This document shows, piece after piece, positions 1-8,983 of a DNA stretch of 64,000 nucleotides. The notes under the pieces are model-generated. The model saw only the letters and a program-made list of their open reading frames with translations. It did not search any database and had not been told where the DNA came from. Numbering within the stretch: position 1 is the stretch's first letter; each line of letters opens with the position of its first letter. Origin of the DNA: JAFDWI01 sp964544305 (lineage in GTDB: Bacteria; Actinomycetota; Acidimicrobiia; Acidimicrobiales; Iamiaceae); assembly GCA_964544305.1 (NCBI GenBank), contig CAZJAZ010000001.1, forward strand, positions 62,001-126,000, given 5' to 3'. A program made the translations under genes and the position numbers.

Positions 1-766
1 AAAGCCACGTGCTGAGCGCATTCCAGTGCGCGGCGCCGTGCATGAAAGGGGGGAGTGGCATCACCCGCAGCGACGAACGTCGCTCAGCCCGCTCCAAAAT
101 CTCGCTGATCGAGTCGAATTCAGATCCATCGGCTCGAACCAGCCCGAGTGCTCGCACGGCAAAATCATCTTGACGCCACAACACGCCCTTGGGGGCTCCG
201 GTCGTTCCACCGGTATAAAGCACATATCGATCCGAGGGACTGTGGTCGTTGCGCGGTGGGACTTCACCAGAGAACATTGCGAGTGACGCATCAAAATCTT
301 GTGCTCCCGCGAGCAACTCGTCACCTGCGCCGTCGTCAACTCGCAACAAGAGCGATGGCGGTTCAATGCGATCAAGTACTCGTTGCAGTGTCGATGCGAA
401 GCTGCCGTGATAGACGATGACTTTCGCCTGCTGATCGGCAAAGACGTAGGCGAGTTCGTCTTCAACGTAGCGGTAGTTGATGTTTGTTGCGCTCGCGCGG
501 GCCCGCCACGCACCGAGCATGGCAGTGAGATAGTCGGGGTGATTCCGTAAATACAAGGCAACATGGTGGTGGGGCGACTGCCAGTTTTCGACCCGTTCAG
601 GGTCGGCATGTAGTCCGATGCCCTTACTCGCGAGAAGTTGAGCGAACTGATTCGCACGCCAGACGACATCTGCGTAGCTCCATCGCTGGTCACCCCAGAC
701 CAGCGCCTCTCGCTGTGGCACATGTTGTGCAATCGCACCAAATAAGTTCGTATAACTCCCGTCCAT
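1..766 (-). CDS. acyl-CoA synthetase (AMP-binding), C-terminus cut by window edge
   Basis: This is an adenylate-forming enzyme that would activate a carboxylic acid, probably a fatty or aromatic acid, to its CoA thioester. Only 255 N-terminal residues are inside the window. The ATG at 766 opens with MDGSYTNLFGAIAQH, and the phosphate-binding motif VLYTGGTTGAPKGV begins at residue 182 in the same frame. Near the window edge it reads PPFMHGAAHW, as in mycobacterial FadD-like proteins. It begins 10 bases after the cyclophilin stop on the same strand, so the two are probably co-transcribed. The substrate cannot be told from this half. A long reverse-strand ORF in another frame over 61-780 is a shadow of this gene. 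Confidence 0.9.
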   Translation of the reverse strand, partial: MDGSYTNLFGAIAQHVPQREALVWGDQRWSYADVVWRANQFAQLLASKGIGLHADPERVENWQSPHHHVALYLRNHPDYLTAMLGAWRARASATNINYRYVEDELAYVFADQQAKVIVYHGSFASTLQRVLDRIEPPSLLLRVDDGAGDELLAGAQDFDASLAMFSGEVPPRNDHSPSDRYVLYTGGTTGAPKGVLWRQDDFAVRALGLVRADGSEFDSISEILERAERRSSLRVMPLPPFMHGAAHWNALSTWL

Positions 767-776
767 GGCGGTTGCT

Positions 777-1253
777 TCAAGAACGAGGTAACTCGGTGAT
801 CGTCACTGAATTCATGACGTCACCAACTTGGATGCTTTTCGCAACATCAAGCCCTTCGACCACATAGCCGAACAGGTTGTAACTTTTGGCCAGCTTTGAG
901 CGGCAGTCGTCAATGCAAATGAAAAACTGTGAACCATTCGTGTTGGGACCCGCATTCGCCATCGCAACCGCGCCATCAAGGTATTCGCCAACGACCGGTT
1001 CGTCCTCGAATTTGTAGCCCGGTCCGCCAGTCCCATTGCCACTTGGATCTCCACCTTGAATGACGAACTCAGGGACGACTCGGTGAAAAGTCAGGCCATC
1101 GTAGAAACCGCTTCGAGACTGGGCCACAAAATGGTTCACCGTTGTGGGGGCCAACTTCGGGTCTAAATCCGCAACTATGGTTCCGCGATCGGTGGCAATC
1201 GTTGCGCGGTAGATCGTTTCGGTATCAATTTCGAATGCAGGAGGATTGGCCAT
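777..1253 (-). CDS. ppiB: peptidyl-prolyl cis-trans isomerase, cyclophilin type
   Basis: This 158-residue single-domain cyclophilin would catalyse proline isomerisation in the cytoplasm; no signal peptide is seen. The motifs are FHRVVPEFVIQGGDP (catalytic Arg in FHRV), NGSQFFI and LFGYVVEGLDV. Length is normal for bacterial PpiB. The ATG at 1253 is preceded by TAGGGT with 6 bases between, so the mRNA may be leaderless. It lies directly upstream of the acyl-CoA synthetase. Confidence 0.93.
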   Translation of the reverse strand: MANPPAFEIDTETIYRATIATDRGTIVADLDPKLAPTTVNHFVAQSRSGFYDGLTFHRVVPEFVIQGGDPSGNGTGGPGYKFEDEPVVGEYLDGAVAMANAGPNTNGSQFFICIDDCRSKLAKSYNLFGYVVEGLDVAKSIQVGDVMNSVTITELPRS

Positions 1254-1259
1254 CTGCCA

Positions 1260-1265
1260 ACCCTA
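1260..1265 (-). promoter_or_regulatory. -10 box TAGGGT for ppiB (leaderless)
   Basis: On the minus strand TAGGGT is followed by 6 bases and then the ppiB ATG. This puts the expected transcription start at or next to the start codon. There is no Shine-Dalgarno sequence. Assignment is by position only. Confidence 0.5.
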
Positions 1266-1270
1266 CCGCC

Positions 1271-2269
1271 TTAGCTACGTACGCCGGTCAGTGGGAAGTG
1301 GCAGGCCACGAAATGTCCGGGAGCCACTTGTTGTACCTGGGGTTCTTGCGCGGCACATAAAGGCTGCGCGATCGGACAACGGGTGCGAAAACGGCAGCCA
1401 CTCGGTGGGTCAAGAGGCGAGGGGAGTTCACCTGACAAGGGGGGCTCGCCAGCGGGTTGCCGATGCGGGTCTGGCGAAGGGATCGATGCAAGGAGCGCGG
1501 ACGTATAGGGATGTGCGGGACGCCCATAGACCACATCAGGGCTGCCCGTTTCACACAACTTCCCGAGGTACATCACCGCAACTCGATCGGAAACGTTCTT
1601 CACGACAGCGAGGTCGTGCGCAATGAACACCAGGGTTAGCCCGTAGCGCTCTTTCATTTCTTCAAGCAGATTCAGAATCTGCGCTTGGACCGAAACGTCA
1701 AGCGCACTCACCGGCTCGTCGCAGATAATCATTTTCGGATCCATGACCAATGCGCGTGCGATACAGATCCGCTGGCACTGTCCGCCAGAAAATTCGTGGG
1801 GATATTTCTCCATCGCGACATCTGGATCAAGACCGCACGCGTCTAATACCTCACGGACCTTTGCGATGCGCTCTTGTGGCGTCCCAATCTTCCAAATCGC
1901 AAGAGGTTCGGCAACGATGTCGCCTACTTTTCGTCGTGGATTGAGTGATGAAATTGGATCCTGGAAGATCATCTGCAAGCTCGGCCGAAGCTGACGGAGA
2001 TCTGCCTTTGACAGCTTGGTGAGTTCCGTTGTGTCATACACAACCGATCCACTTGTTGGGCGGGGAAGTTGCATGATCGCACGACCGGTCGTGGATTTAC
2101 CGCATCCAGACTCGCCGACCAGTCCAAGGGTCTCGCCCTTTTTCACGTCAATGCTCAGGTCACTAACCGCGTGAACCTTTTTGCCTTTCCCTGCAGGAAA
2201 CTCAACAACAAGATTCTCAACGCGCAACAGCGTTTCGTCACGCAGGTGTGTCGTACCGGGACCAGACAT
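1271..2269 (-). CDS. oppF: oligopeptide/dipeptide ABC transporter ATP-binding protein (OppF type)
   Basis: This 332-residue ATPase is the second nucleotide-binding subunit of a peptide-type importer. It has Walker A (GESGCGKST), signature FSGGQCQR, where Cys replaces the usual Arg of SGGQRQR, and Walker B with IICDEPVSALD. The C-terminal oligopeptide-transporter extension has CRFRTRCPIAQPLC. Its ATG follows the oppD stop with no gap, so translation is coupled. It is the last gene of the oppBCDF operon. Confidence 0.92.
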   Translation of the reverse strand: MSGPGTTHLRDETLLRVENLVVEFPAGKGKKVHAVSDLSIDVKKGETLGLVGESGCGKSTTGRAIMQLPRPTSGSVVYDTTELTKLSKADLRQLRPSLQMIFQDPISSLNPRRKVGDIVAEPLAIWKIGTPQERIAKVREVLDACGLDPDVAMEKYPHEFSGGQCQRICIARALVMDPKMIICDEPVSALDVSVQAQILNLLEEMKERYGLTLVFIAHDLAVVKNVSDRVAVMYLGKLCETGSPDVVYGRPAHPYTSALLASIPSPDPHRQPAGEPPLSGELPSPLDPPSGCRFRTRCPIAQPLCAAQEPQVQQVAPGHFVACHFPLTGVRS

Positions 2270-3394
2270 CTAGCTTTCCCCTTCAACTTCAGGCTTCGCA
2301 TTTGGTTTGTTCGCCGTGGCCTTCGGCGGGGGAGCAGGCTTATAGGTTTCGGGTTTGTTCGCTACGGTTTGGCCTACCGGGAACCAACAGCGGTAAAGAT
2401 GGCCCGGCGTTGATGATTCAACAAGCGGGGGTGCTTCGTTGCGGCATTTGTCTTGCACATAGGGGCAACGCGATGCGAACCTACATCCCACGGGGGGCTG
2501 GATGAGATCGGGCGGTCGCCCTGTGATCACATTGAGCTTCGTATGGCTCGGTTGATTGAGCTTTGGAATCGCACGCAGCAGGGCTTCGGTATAGGGCATC
2601 ATGACGTTGTCAAAGAGTTCATTGGTGGGCGCGAACTCAACAATTTGTCCTGCATACATCACAGCCACAACATCGGCGCGTCCTGCCACGACGCCCAAGT
2701 CATGGGTGACGAGCACCATTCCCATGTTGCGCTCTTGTTGCTGTTGATGTAACAAGTCCAAAATTTGCGCCTGCACCGTGACGTCAAGAGCCGTCGTCGG
2801 TTCGTCAGCAAACAACAACTTCGGACCGCATGCCAACGCAATTGCGATCGTCACTCGTTGGCGCATGCCACCCGACAGTTGATGCGGATACTCATTGATG
2901 CGCCGTTCGGGTGCCGGGATACCTACTGACTTCAATCCGGCCAGCGCGGTCTCTTTGGCTTCGTCGCGGTCCATTCCAAGATGGAAGCGCAACGATTCAG
3001 TAATCTGCTTCCCGATTTTCATGACCGGGTTGAGAGATGTCATGGGATCTTGAAACACCATGGCCATTTCGGTGCCCCACAAGCGTCGGCGTTCGTTATC
3101 CGACATGGGAACAATGTCGTGTCCTCGGTAGCGGACCTGGCCGCTTTGCACGAGATTTCCCCCACGTAAGAGGCCCATCGCAGATCGGCTTAAGACTGAC
3201 TTACCCGAGCCTGACTCGCCGACCACACCAAGCGTTTGACGACGCTCTAAACGCATTGAAACACCGTCGACGGCATGCACGAGGCCGCCTTTGACTCGGA
3301 AATGCGTCTTGAGATCTTCGATTGATAACAATGGCGCATTGTCATCGGGGTCCAGCCCGAGTGCGGCTAGTCCAGTGGAGGAGGTTGAACTCAC
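2270..3394 (-). CDS. oppD: oligopeptide/dipeptide ABC transporter ATP-binding protein (OppD type)
   Basis: This is a 374-residue ATPase subunit. Walker A is GESGSGKS, the signature is LSGGMRQR and Walker B is LLFADEPTTALD. The C-terminal CRFASRCPYVQDKC motif is typical of OppD/DppD. A Pro/Lys-rich tail of about 25 residues follows the conserved domain. Its start overlaps the oppC stop by 4 bases. Confidence 0.92.
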   Translation of the reverse strand: MSSTSSTGLAALGLDPDDNAPLLSIEDLKTHFRVKGGLVHAVDGVSMRLERRQTLGVVGESGSGKSVLSRSAMGLLRGGNLVQSGQVRYRGHDIVPMSDNERRRLWGTEMAMVFQDPMTSLNPVMKIGKQITESLRFHLGMDRDEAKETALAGLKSVGIPAPERRINEYPHQLSGGMRQRVTIAIALACGPKLLFADEPTTALDVTVQAQILDLLHQQQQERNMGMVLVTHDLGVVAGRADVVAVMYAGQIVEFAPTNELFDNVMMPYTEALLRAIPKLNQPSHTKLNVITGRPPDLIQPPVGCRFASRCPYVQDKCRNEAPPLVESSTPGHLYRCWFPVGQTVANKPETYKPAPPPKATANKPNAKPEVEGES

Positions 3395-4449
3395 AGCGCC
3401 GACTCCTTCACATCGAAGCGCTCTCTGAACTTGTCGCCAATGAAGTTAAATGCGAGGACCGTTACAAACATCGTGATCGAAGGGACGATGACGACGAATG
3501 GCGCGTCGTTGATCACGTTGTAGCCGCTTTGAATCATGGTTCCCCAACTTGGTCGTGGCGCAGGAACTGACAGGCCCAAGAACGCCAGTCCACCTTCGGC
3601 AACGATGGCAACGGCAATGGCAAGCAGGTAAAACACGCCCACCGGCAGCGCAACATTGGGGAGAAGTTCGCGCACAATGATGCGTGAACGTTTTGCTCCC
3701 ATGACCCGTGCTGCGGTGACAAACTCTCGTTCAGAAAACATGAGAGTTGCACTTCGTGCGAGTCGGGCAAAGGCGGGAATTGAAACGATCGCAATCGCCA
3801 ACGAAACATTGAAGAGCGATTGACCTCGAAATGCGACAATTGCAATTGCGAGGATCAATGCGGGGAAGGCCAATGCAACATCGACGCAGGTCATGAGAAT
3901 GGTTTCAATCTTTCCACGGAAGAAACCGGCGAGCAGTCCAATCAGCGTGCCGATGAGCATGCCCACTCCTACCGCGACGATTCCGACAATAAGCGCAACC
4001 TGTGAACCTGAAACGAGCCGAGCAAACGTGTCACGCCCGGCTTGATCAGTACCCAACCAGTGCTTGGGGCTCGGCAGCGCATTCACCTTTGAATCAAGTG
4101 TTGGGTTTGGGCAATCGGTAACAAGATCTGTCGGGGGTTTGATCCCCTTATCTGCCATCTCTTGTGCTTCTTGTGGTGAATCTGCTTGGGCGAGACCATA
4201 AAGCTGCGCCGCCGTTCCAGAGATGTTGTAGTTCACCATCGTCGACGCGAACGTCGAGCACGGGTCAGCTTTGGTTGTTGACTGCAAAGGCAAGAGTGAG
4301 CCAAAGACTGCGCCAAAGAGCACCAAGCCAATCCAGCCCGTCGCAATCCAAAACGGAATACCCATTCTCTTCCGGGCAAGGCCAACATTGTCTTGGTCAA
4401 TTGGGGCCAAATCCACGATTTCGTCGGTGACTTCGATTTGTTCAGGCAT
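3391..4449 (-). CDS. oppC: oligopeptide/dipeptide ABC transporter permease (OppC type)
   Basis: This 352-residue inner-membrane permease has a first helix near residues 33-53, then an extracytoplasmic segment of about 80 residues holding two cysteines (DPCSTF and VTDCPNP). After it come the family motif HWLGTDQAGRDTFARL and the remaining helices. The EAA-type cytoplasmic loop reads REFVTAARVMGAKRSRIIVRELLPN. It overlaps oppB by 8 bases. The long cysteine-bearing loop is larger than in textbook OppC proteins. Confidence 0.92.
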   Translation of the reverse strand: MPEQIEVTDEIVDLAPIDQDNVGLARKRMGIPFWIATGWIGLVLFGAVFGSLLPLQSTTKADPCSTFASTMVNYNISGTAAQLYGLAQADSPQEAQEMADKGIKPPTDLVTDCPNPTLDSKVNALPSPKHWLGTDQAGRDTFARLVSGSQVALIVGIVAVGVGMLIGTLIGLLAGFFRGKIETILMTCVDVALAFPALILAIAIVAFRGQSLFNVSLAIAIVSIPAFARLARSATLMFSEREFVTAARVMGAKRSRIIVRELLPNVALPVGVFYLLAIAVAIVAEGGLAFLGLSVPAPRPSWGTMIQSGYNVINDAPFVVIVPSITMFVTVLAFNFIGDKFRERFDVKESAL

Positions 4450-5530
4450 GTCGGATCCGAGGGTCGAGAATGCTGTAAAGGATGTCGGTTAGGACGTTCA
4501 CCGCGACGTACACCGTTGCAATAATGACGACCAGCGCCTGGATCATCGGATAGTTCCGCTTGTAAATACTTTCGGTGATGAGCTTTCCAATGCCTGGAAT
4601 AGAGAACATCACCTCCATGATCACCGTGCCACCGATCAGCGTGCCGACGTTGATCCCAAACACGGTCAGCAGTGAAAATGACGATGGCCTGAGCGCGTGG
4701 CGAGTGAGAATGCGCCAGGTTGGAAGACCTTTCGCCCGGGCCATCAAAATAAAATCTTCTTGCAGCGTGGCGATCATGTCGGACCGCAAGAGACGTATGT
4801 AAACGGCCGATATCGCTAACGACAACGAGACCGCCGGAATAAGAAGCGTTGAAATATTCTTCCACAGTCCTTCGCTCGTCGACGCGTAGACCGACTGCAC
4901 AAGGTCAAACTCGCTCACAAAGATCAAGATCAAAAAGATCGCGAGCACGAAGTTCGGAATCGCTACGAAAAAGAAACTCACACTGGTGATAATCCGGTCA
5001 CCAAGACGATGTTCTCGGTAAGCGCTGTAGATTCCCAGCGGAATTGCAAGCAGCAGCGAAAGCACAATTGCCATCACCATGAGTTCAATCGTGGCAGGCA
5101 ACGCTTGTGAGATCTCAGGCCAAACCGGTGTCGGAGTAGTGTCAAAGCTCAATCCGAAATCTCCTCGGACCGCTTTGGACGCCCAGTCGACATACTGGCT
5201 CAACAACGGCTTATCTAGACCGAGTTGATTCCGGACGACGTCCGCTTGGGTGACGCACCTATCGGCCTCGCATTTTGAAGTGAGAGCCCCTGGGCTTACG
5301 TAGCCGCGGGGCCGGATCACATTCGCAGGCAGTTTCGAACAGTCCACAGGCTTCCCAGCGACCAACGCGCCCGAATCACACGCAACCTGCGTGTTGACAT
5401 TGTTTTGCAAGATGATGAGCGTGGGATCGCCGGGAATCTTGTGCGCAAGCATGAACGTCAGAAATGAGACAGCGAGCACAGCACCCACAAGGCGCAACAA
5501 TTTGAACGGCACTTGCCGAAGCACAGTCAT
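4442..5530 (-). CDS. oppB: oligopeptide/dipeptide ABC transporter permease (OppB type)
   Basis: This 362-residue permease is the first gene of oppBCDF. Helix 1 is near residues 10-30. A roughly 100-residue loop follows with four cysteines (VACDSG, VDCSKL, SKCEADRC), then DVVRNQLGLDKPL, typical of OppB. The EAA-like loop is DFILMARAKGLPTWRILTRHALRPS. No binding protein is encoded in the operon; the only family 5 binding protein in the window is at 56226. The divergent neighbour starts 300 bases away. Confidence 0.92.
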   Translation of the reverse strand: MTVLRQVPFKLLRLVGAVLAVSFLTFMLAHKIPGDPTLIILQNNVNTQVACDSGALVAGKPVDCSKLPANVIRPRGYVSPGALTSKCEADRCVTQADVVRNQLGLDKPLLSQYVDWASKAVRGDFGLSFDTTPTPVWPEISQALPATIELMVMAIVLSLLLAIPLGIYSAYREHRLGDRIITSVSFFFVAIPNFVLAIFLILIFVSEFDLVQSVYASTSEGLWKNISTLLIPAVSLSLAISAVYIRLLRSDMIATLQEDFILMARAKGLPTWRILTRHALRPSSFSLLTVFGINVGTLIGGTVIMEVMFSIPGIGKLITESIYKRNYPMIQALVVIIATVYVAVNVLTDILYSILDPRIRHA

Positions 5531-5829
5531 CAGGTCATGCTTCTCATTCGTTGATGGACAGTGATTGGTGATGGCGTTCGCATGTCGTGTCTCGTCGGCA
5601 TCGAGTAGTTATCCCCTTAAACTTTCACGAGAAATTCATCGGGCTCGATTTGCCTGACGCATTTCAATCGTTGTGAATTTCGACACGGTGAATGCCGGAA
5701 CGGTAGATGCATTGTAGTTCGTCATCCAAGACGAGGGTCGCTTCTTCGCTCGCTCGTCAAGGCGTGGTCCAGAGCATTCCAACGCGCATGCGACACGACC
5801 GAGGTCGGGCACTATGCTCAACCGACGTC
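5531..5829. other. divergent intergenic region between oppB and TPR gene
   Basis: About 300 bases without a convincing gene. TATGCT at 5813-5818 could be the -10 box of the plus-strand TPR gene, 11 bases before its ATG. The oppB promoter is not obvious. No strong hairpin, repeat or operator was recognised. Confidence 0.4.
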
Positions 5830-6729
5830 ATGACCGCCTCCCTCATCACGCCTGCGCAGCTTGCAAAACTTCTCGAAAACGAGCAGGTTGACGACGCCAA
5901 AGCTCACCTCGAGGAGTCGCTCAAGACCCTTCTCGGCACCGATGCAAGCTCTCCCGCCACGGTGCTGCTCTGCCTTGCAGTCAATGAGTTCGTGTCTCAT
6001 GGCCATGCTGCGCTCGCACTTCGCATGCTTGATCATTTCGACGAGGCCACAACGGGATTGCTTCAAGCTGGAAACCGCGGCAAAGTGCTAGCTGCAAGGG
6101 CTTCGACGCTCCGGGCCCTTGGGCGCTCCGAAGATGCGCACGCCATCACCCACGACGCTCTCGAACAACTCCAGTACATTGCGCCGCCTGAAGCACTTAC
6201 GGCGCTTCAGCACGATCAAGCTGTTCTTTGCGCTGACATGGGAGACCTTGATGCAGCCATTGATGGCCTCGTCGCAGCGCGGGAGGCATTTCTGGGCTTA
6301 CGCGACAGAGTTGGAGTCGCAGCTTGCAATCACAATCTCAGCTTCGTCCTTCACGACCTTGGCGCATACGACGACGCACTCGAGTATCTCACCGAGGCCA
6401 GAGATATTTTTCTGGCGATTGACATGCCCCACGAAGCGGCGTCGTGCGATCAAAACCTTGGAGTGATTTTGTACGACATGGGCCGCTTAGAAGAAGCAGG
6501 TCGACGCTTCGCTGTGGCACAAAATCGCTTTACGAAAACCGGGGCACTGAGTTCGGCCGCAGAATGTGACGCGAACCTCTCCGCACTCCTCAAAGCGATG
6601 GGACACGATGACGAAGCCGAACGCTATCGACTGCGTGCTGAGCAAGCCGGAGTAGGCCTGCCAACAACACCAGGAACCTCGAGCCAAATTCCTGTCGTGA
6701 AAATCGAGAAAGATTCTGCACATGGCTGA
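5830..6729 (+). CDS. tetratricopeptide-repeat protein
   Basis: This 299-residue all-helical protein contains repeated TPR-like units from about residue 90 to the end, for example LGAYDDALEYLTEARDIFLA and MGRLEEAGRRFAVAQNRFTK. It has no signal peptide or membrane segment, so it is probably a cytoplasmic scaffold. The ATG at 5830 is chosen because residues encoded further upstream in this frame look non-coding. Its stop overlaps the following crotonase start by 8 bases. Partner and function are unknown. Confidence 0.85.
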   Translation: MTASLITPAQLAKLLENEQVDDAKAHLEESLKTLLGTDASSPATVLLCLAVNEFVSHGHAALALRMLDHFDEATTGLLQAGNRGKVLAARASTLRALGRSEDAHAITHDALEQLQYIAPPEALTALQHDQAVLCADMGDLDAAIDGLVAAREAFLGLRDRVGVAACNHNLSFVLHDLGAYDDALEYLTEARDIFLAIDMPHEAASCDQNLGVILYDMGRLEEAGRRFAVAQNRFTKTGALSSAAECDANLSALLKAMGHDDEAERYRLRAEQAGVGLPTTPGTSSQIPVVKIEKDSAHG

Positions 6730-7570
6730 GCGAGTAACCGTAACCATTGACAATGGAATAGCCGACGTTCGACTCAACCGGCCCGACAAACTCAACGCAC
6801 TCGACCCGCCACTGCTTGATGCGCTCGTACAAACCGGGGAACGACTCGGCAAAGAATCAAGCGTTCGCGCTGTAGTGTTGTCGGGTGAGGGCCGAGGTTT
6901 TTGTGCTGGACTGGACGCGTCAAGCTTGGGCGCAATCGCAGGTGGTTCCGCAGATGCCTCGGACCCAGACTTCGCCGACGCATACCGTCGGTTCGCCCAG
7001 GCTGCGAGTTCGATTCCCACTCGCCTTGAAGGCAAAATTGCGAACCTTTTCCAGCAGAGCGCACAGACCTGGGTAGAACTTGAGGTGCCGGTTATCGCCG
7101 CATGTCAAGGACCGGTACTCGGTGGAGGCCTGCAGATCGCGCTTGGTGCAGACATTCGGTTTACGACTGCGGACGCCAAGTGGTCCGTCCTTGAAATCCG
7201 TTGGGGGCTGCTCCCCGATATGACGGGCATCCCACAACTCATTCGCCTCGTGGGTCTTGACGTGGCAAAGGAACTTGCATTCACCGGCCGGATGATCACC
7301 GGTACACAAGCAGTGGAACTGGGGATTGCAACGCATGTGAGCGACGATCCGCATAGTGACGCGATGGACCTCGCACGCGAACTTTGCGACAAGAATCCAG
7401 ACGCGATTCGGGGTATGAAGGCGCTCTTCAATGCGGCAGCGTACCGAGCGCCTGGTGAGTCATATCTCGAAGAGTCTCGCTTGATGGCTGGACTTATTGC
7501 ACAGCCGAATCAGATCGAAGCGACCATGGCGTATTTAGAAAAGCGGAAGCCAAACTTCGTCAATCCCTGA
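6722..7570 (+). CDS. enoyl-CoA hydratase/isomerase family protein (crotonase)
   Basis: This 282-residue crotonase-fold enzyme probably acts on an acyl-CoA. Visible motifs are LNRPDKLNALD, the oxyanion-hole segment GEGRGFCAGLD and GPVLGGGLQIALGADIRF. The first catalytic position of classical hydratases (Glu in GGxxE) is Gln in GGGLQ. The second region reads WSVLEIRWGLLPD and has Glu. It may therefore be an isomerase or another crotonase rather than a hydratase. It is translationally coupled to the TPR gene. Confidence 0.9.
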   Translation: MAERVTVTIDNGIADVRLNRPDKLNALDPPLLDALVQTGERLGKESSVRAVVLSGEGRGFCAGLDASSLGAIAGGSADASDPDFADAYRRFAQAASSIPTRLEGKIANLFQQSAQTWVELEVPVIAACQGPVLGGGLQIALGADIRFTTADAKWSVLEIRWGLLPDMTGIPQLIRLVGLDVAKELAFTGRMITGTQAVELGIATHVSDDPHSDAMDLARELCDKNPDAIRGMKALFNAAAYRAPGESYLEESRLMAGLIAQPNQIEATMAYLEKRKPNFVNP

Positions 7571-7579
7571 ACGAATTAT

Positions 7580-8341
7580 CTAGCGCCATTGTCCTCGTTG
7601 CTCAAGGACGTCTTTGAGAACAACGGGACGGTCAGTCATGATCCCATCGACTCCGAGGTCAAGGAGTTTGTTCATTTCGGGTGCATCATCGATGGTCCAA
7701 ACATGGACTTGGATTCCTCGGGAATGTGCCGCTTCGACAAATGCTGCGTCGACAACACGAATCCCTTTGACCGCCACTGGGACCTGCGCACATCCCACCA
7801 CGCTGGCCCCGAGGGGAACGCCAACCGATGTGGCACGCAAGCGGGCCGTGCCACGTGGCCCGAGTGCAGTACATAAATTGGGGCCGAGGAGCGCACGTAG
7901 TCGGGCAAGTCGACGATCGCTAAAGGCACCAATACACACACGATCAATCGCGTTGGTTCGCTGAATCACATCCACCAGCGCATCAACACACGCGTCGTGC
8001 TTGGGATCAATATTGACCCGGAGTTCTGGCCATTCACCGAGCAAGTCTTCGAGCAAAGGTATGGGTTCGCGCCCATCAACACGTGCAGCATGTACCTCAC
8101 GATCAGAGAGCTCAGCGATTGCCCCCACTCGATCAGTCACCCGGTCAAGATGATCATCATGAAACGCATAGAGCGTGCCATCCGCGCTCACGTGGACATC
8201 AGTTTCGACATAGCGGTACCCAAGGTCGACCGCACCTGCAAAGGCGGGCATGGTGTTCTCGGGCCAGTCGCCGGCGCCGCCACGGTGTGCGAACGCGAGG
8301 GGACCAAACTGATCGAGAACAGGCCAAGCACTCGAGGGCAT
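7580..8341 (-). CDS. glycerophosphodiester phosphodiesterase
   Basis: This 253-residue GDPD-family TIM barrel would hydrolyse glycerophosphodiesters to glycerol-3-phosphate and an alcohol. Catalytic signatures are AHRGGAGDWPENT, the metal ligands in ETDVHVSADG, and FHDDHLDRVTD. The C-terminal part reads VHVWTIDDAPEMNKLLDLGVDGIMTDRP, as expected. No signal peptide is present, so it is likely cytoplasmic (UgpQ-like). It starts 8 bases after the histidine-phosphatase stop, in one operon. Confidence 0.92.
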   Translation of the reverse strand: MPSSAWPVLDQFGPLAFAHRGGAGDWPENTMPAFAGAVDLGYRYVETDVHVSADGTLYAFHDDHLDRVTDRVGAIAELSDREVHAARVDGREPIPLLEDLLGEWPELRVNIDPKHDACVDALVDVIQRTNAIDRVCIGAFSDRRLARLRALLGPNLCTALGPRGTARLRATSVGVPLGASVVGCAQVPVAVKGIRVVDAAFVEAAHSRGIQVHVWTIDDAPEMNKLLDLGVDGIMTDRPVVLKDVLEQRGQWR

Positions 8342-8349
8342 AGGGTTAC

Positions 8350-8943
8350 TCAGCTCTTGTCCACGTCACGCAAATGCGCGGCTTCGTTAATAGAACCCAG
8401 CTGAAATCGCTTTGTGTTCCAATGCAAGCGAGAAACGCTGGTATACGCAGGCTCAAAGAACAACATGCGATCAATACCAAGAGTTGCCGCAAGGATCGCG
8501 TTAATGACCCCGCCGTGACACACCACGGCAAGTCGCTTCGCTTGCACATTGTGGACATGGCGTTCCAGCGCGCCAAGCACTCGATGTTGAAAATCGCGAC
8601 GCCGTTGTTCGCCCGCCGGTCCAACCCAATCGTCAACGAGTTTCTTGTAATGCGGATGGTTGCGATCAAGTTCTTCCATCGGAATGTAGGCGCTTGCCCC
8701 TCGATCGAATTCGCAGAAGTCGCTGTCGAGATGTAGCTCCAGTTGGAATGCGTTGACGAGATGTCGGGCCGTGTCGACCGCGCGTTGCATGGTGGATGCC
8801 ACGATGTGGTCGGGCGGTTCATTGGTTAGCCAGCGTGCGAGCGCGTCAGCTTGTGAATTCCCAAGTGGAGCGAGCGGAGGATCAACGGGCTGATCACTTT
8901 CAATGCGAAGCGGCAGTCCGTGTCGAATGAGAAGAATTTCCAT
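8350..8943 (-). CDS. histidine phosphatase family protein (phosphoglycerate-mutase-like)
   Basis: This 197-residue protein has the LLIRHG phosphohistidine motif at residues 4-9, LAPLGNSQADALA, EFDRGASAY, and the second histidine in VVCHGGVINAIL. These mark a broad-specificity phosphatase or mutase; substrate unknown. It precedes the GDPD gene. It is transcribed divergently from the alpha/beta hydrolase across a 40-base gap. Confidence 0.9.
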   Translation of the reverse strand: MEILLIRHGLPLRIESDQPVDPPLAPLGNSQADALARWLTNEPPDHIVASTMQRAVDTARHLVNAFQLELHLDSDFCEFDRGASAYIPMEELDRNHPHYKKLVDDWVGPAGEQRRRDFQHRVLGALERHVHNVQAKRLAVVCHGGVINAILAATLGIDRMLFFEPAYTSVSRLHWNTKRFQLGSINEAAHLRDVDKS

Positions 8944-8969
8944 GCACTAACGAAAGCTACTTGCGGTCT

Positions 8970-8979
8970 ACCGTAGATT
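8970..8979. promoter_or_regulatory. shared divergent -10 decamer A-N3-TA-N3-T
   Basis: The decamer reads ACCGTAGATT. TAGATT (8974-8979) faces the plus-strand hydrolase ATG at 8984, with only 4 bases between. TACGGT on the minus strand (8975-8970) faces the histidine phosphatase with a 26-base leader. An alternative plus-strand box TACCGT lies at 8969-8974. Confidence 0.4.
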
Positions 8980-8983
8980 TGCA

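Noticed and set aside
61..780. 239-residue reverse-strand reading frame at the window start
   Set aside because: It is out of frame with the acyl-CoA synthetase whose YTGGTTGAPKG motif is visible on the same strand; composition is random-like.
5531..5829. Shared divergent decamer between oppB and TPR gene
   Set aside because: All TA steps in this gap were checked; none has both A four bases before and T four bases after.
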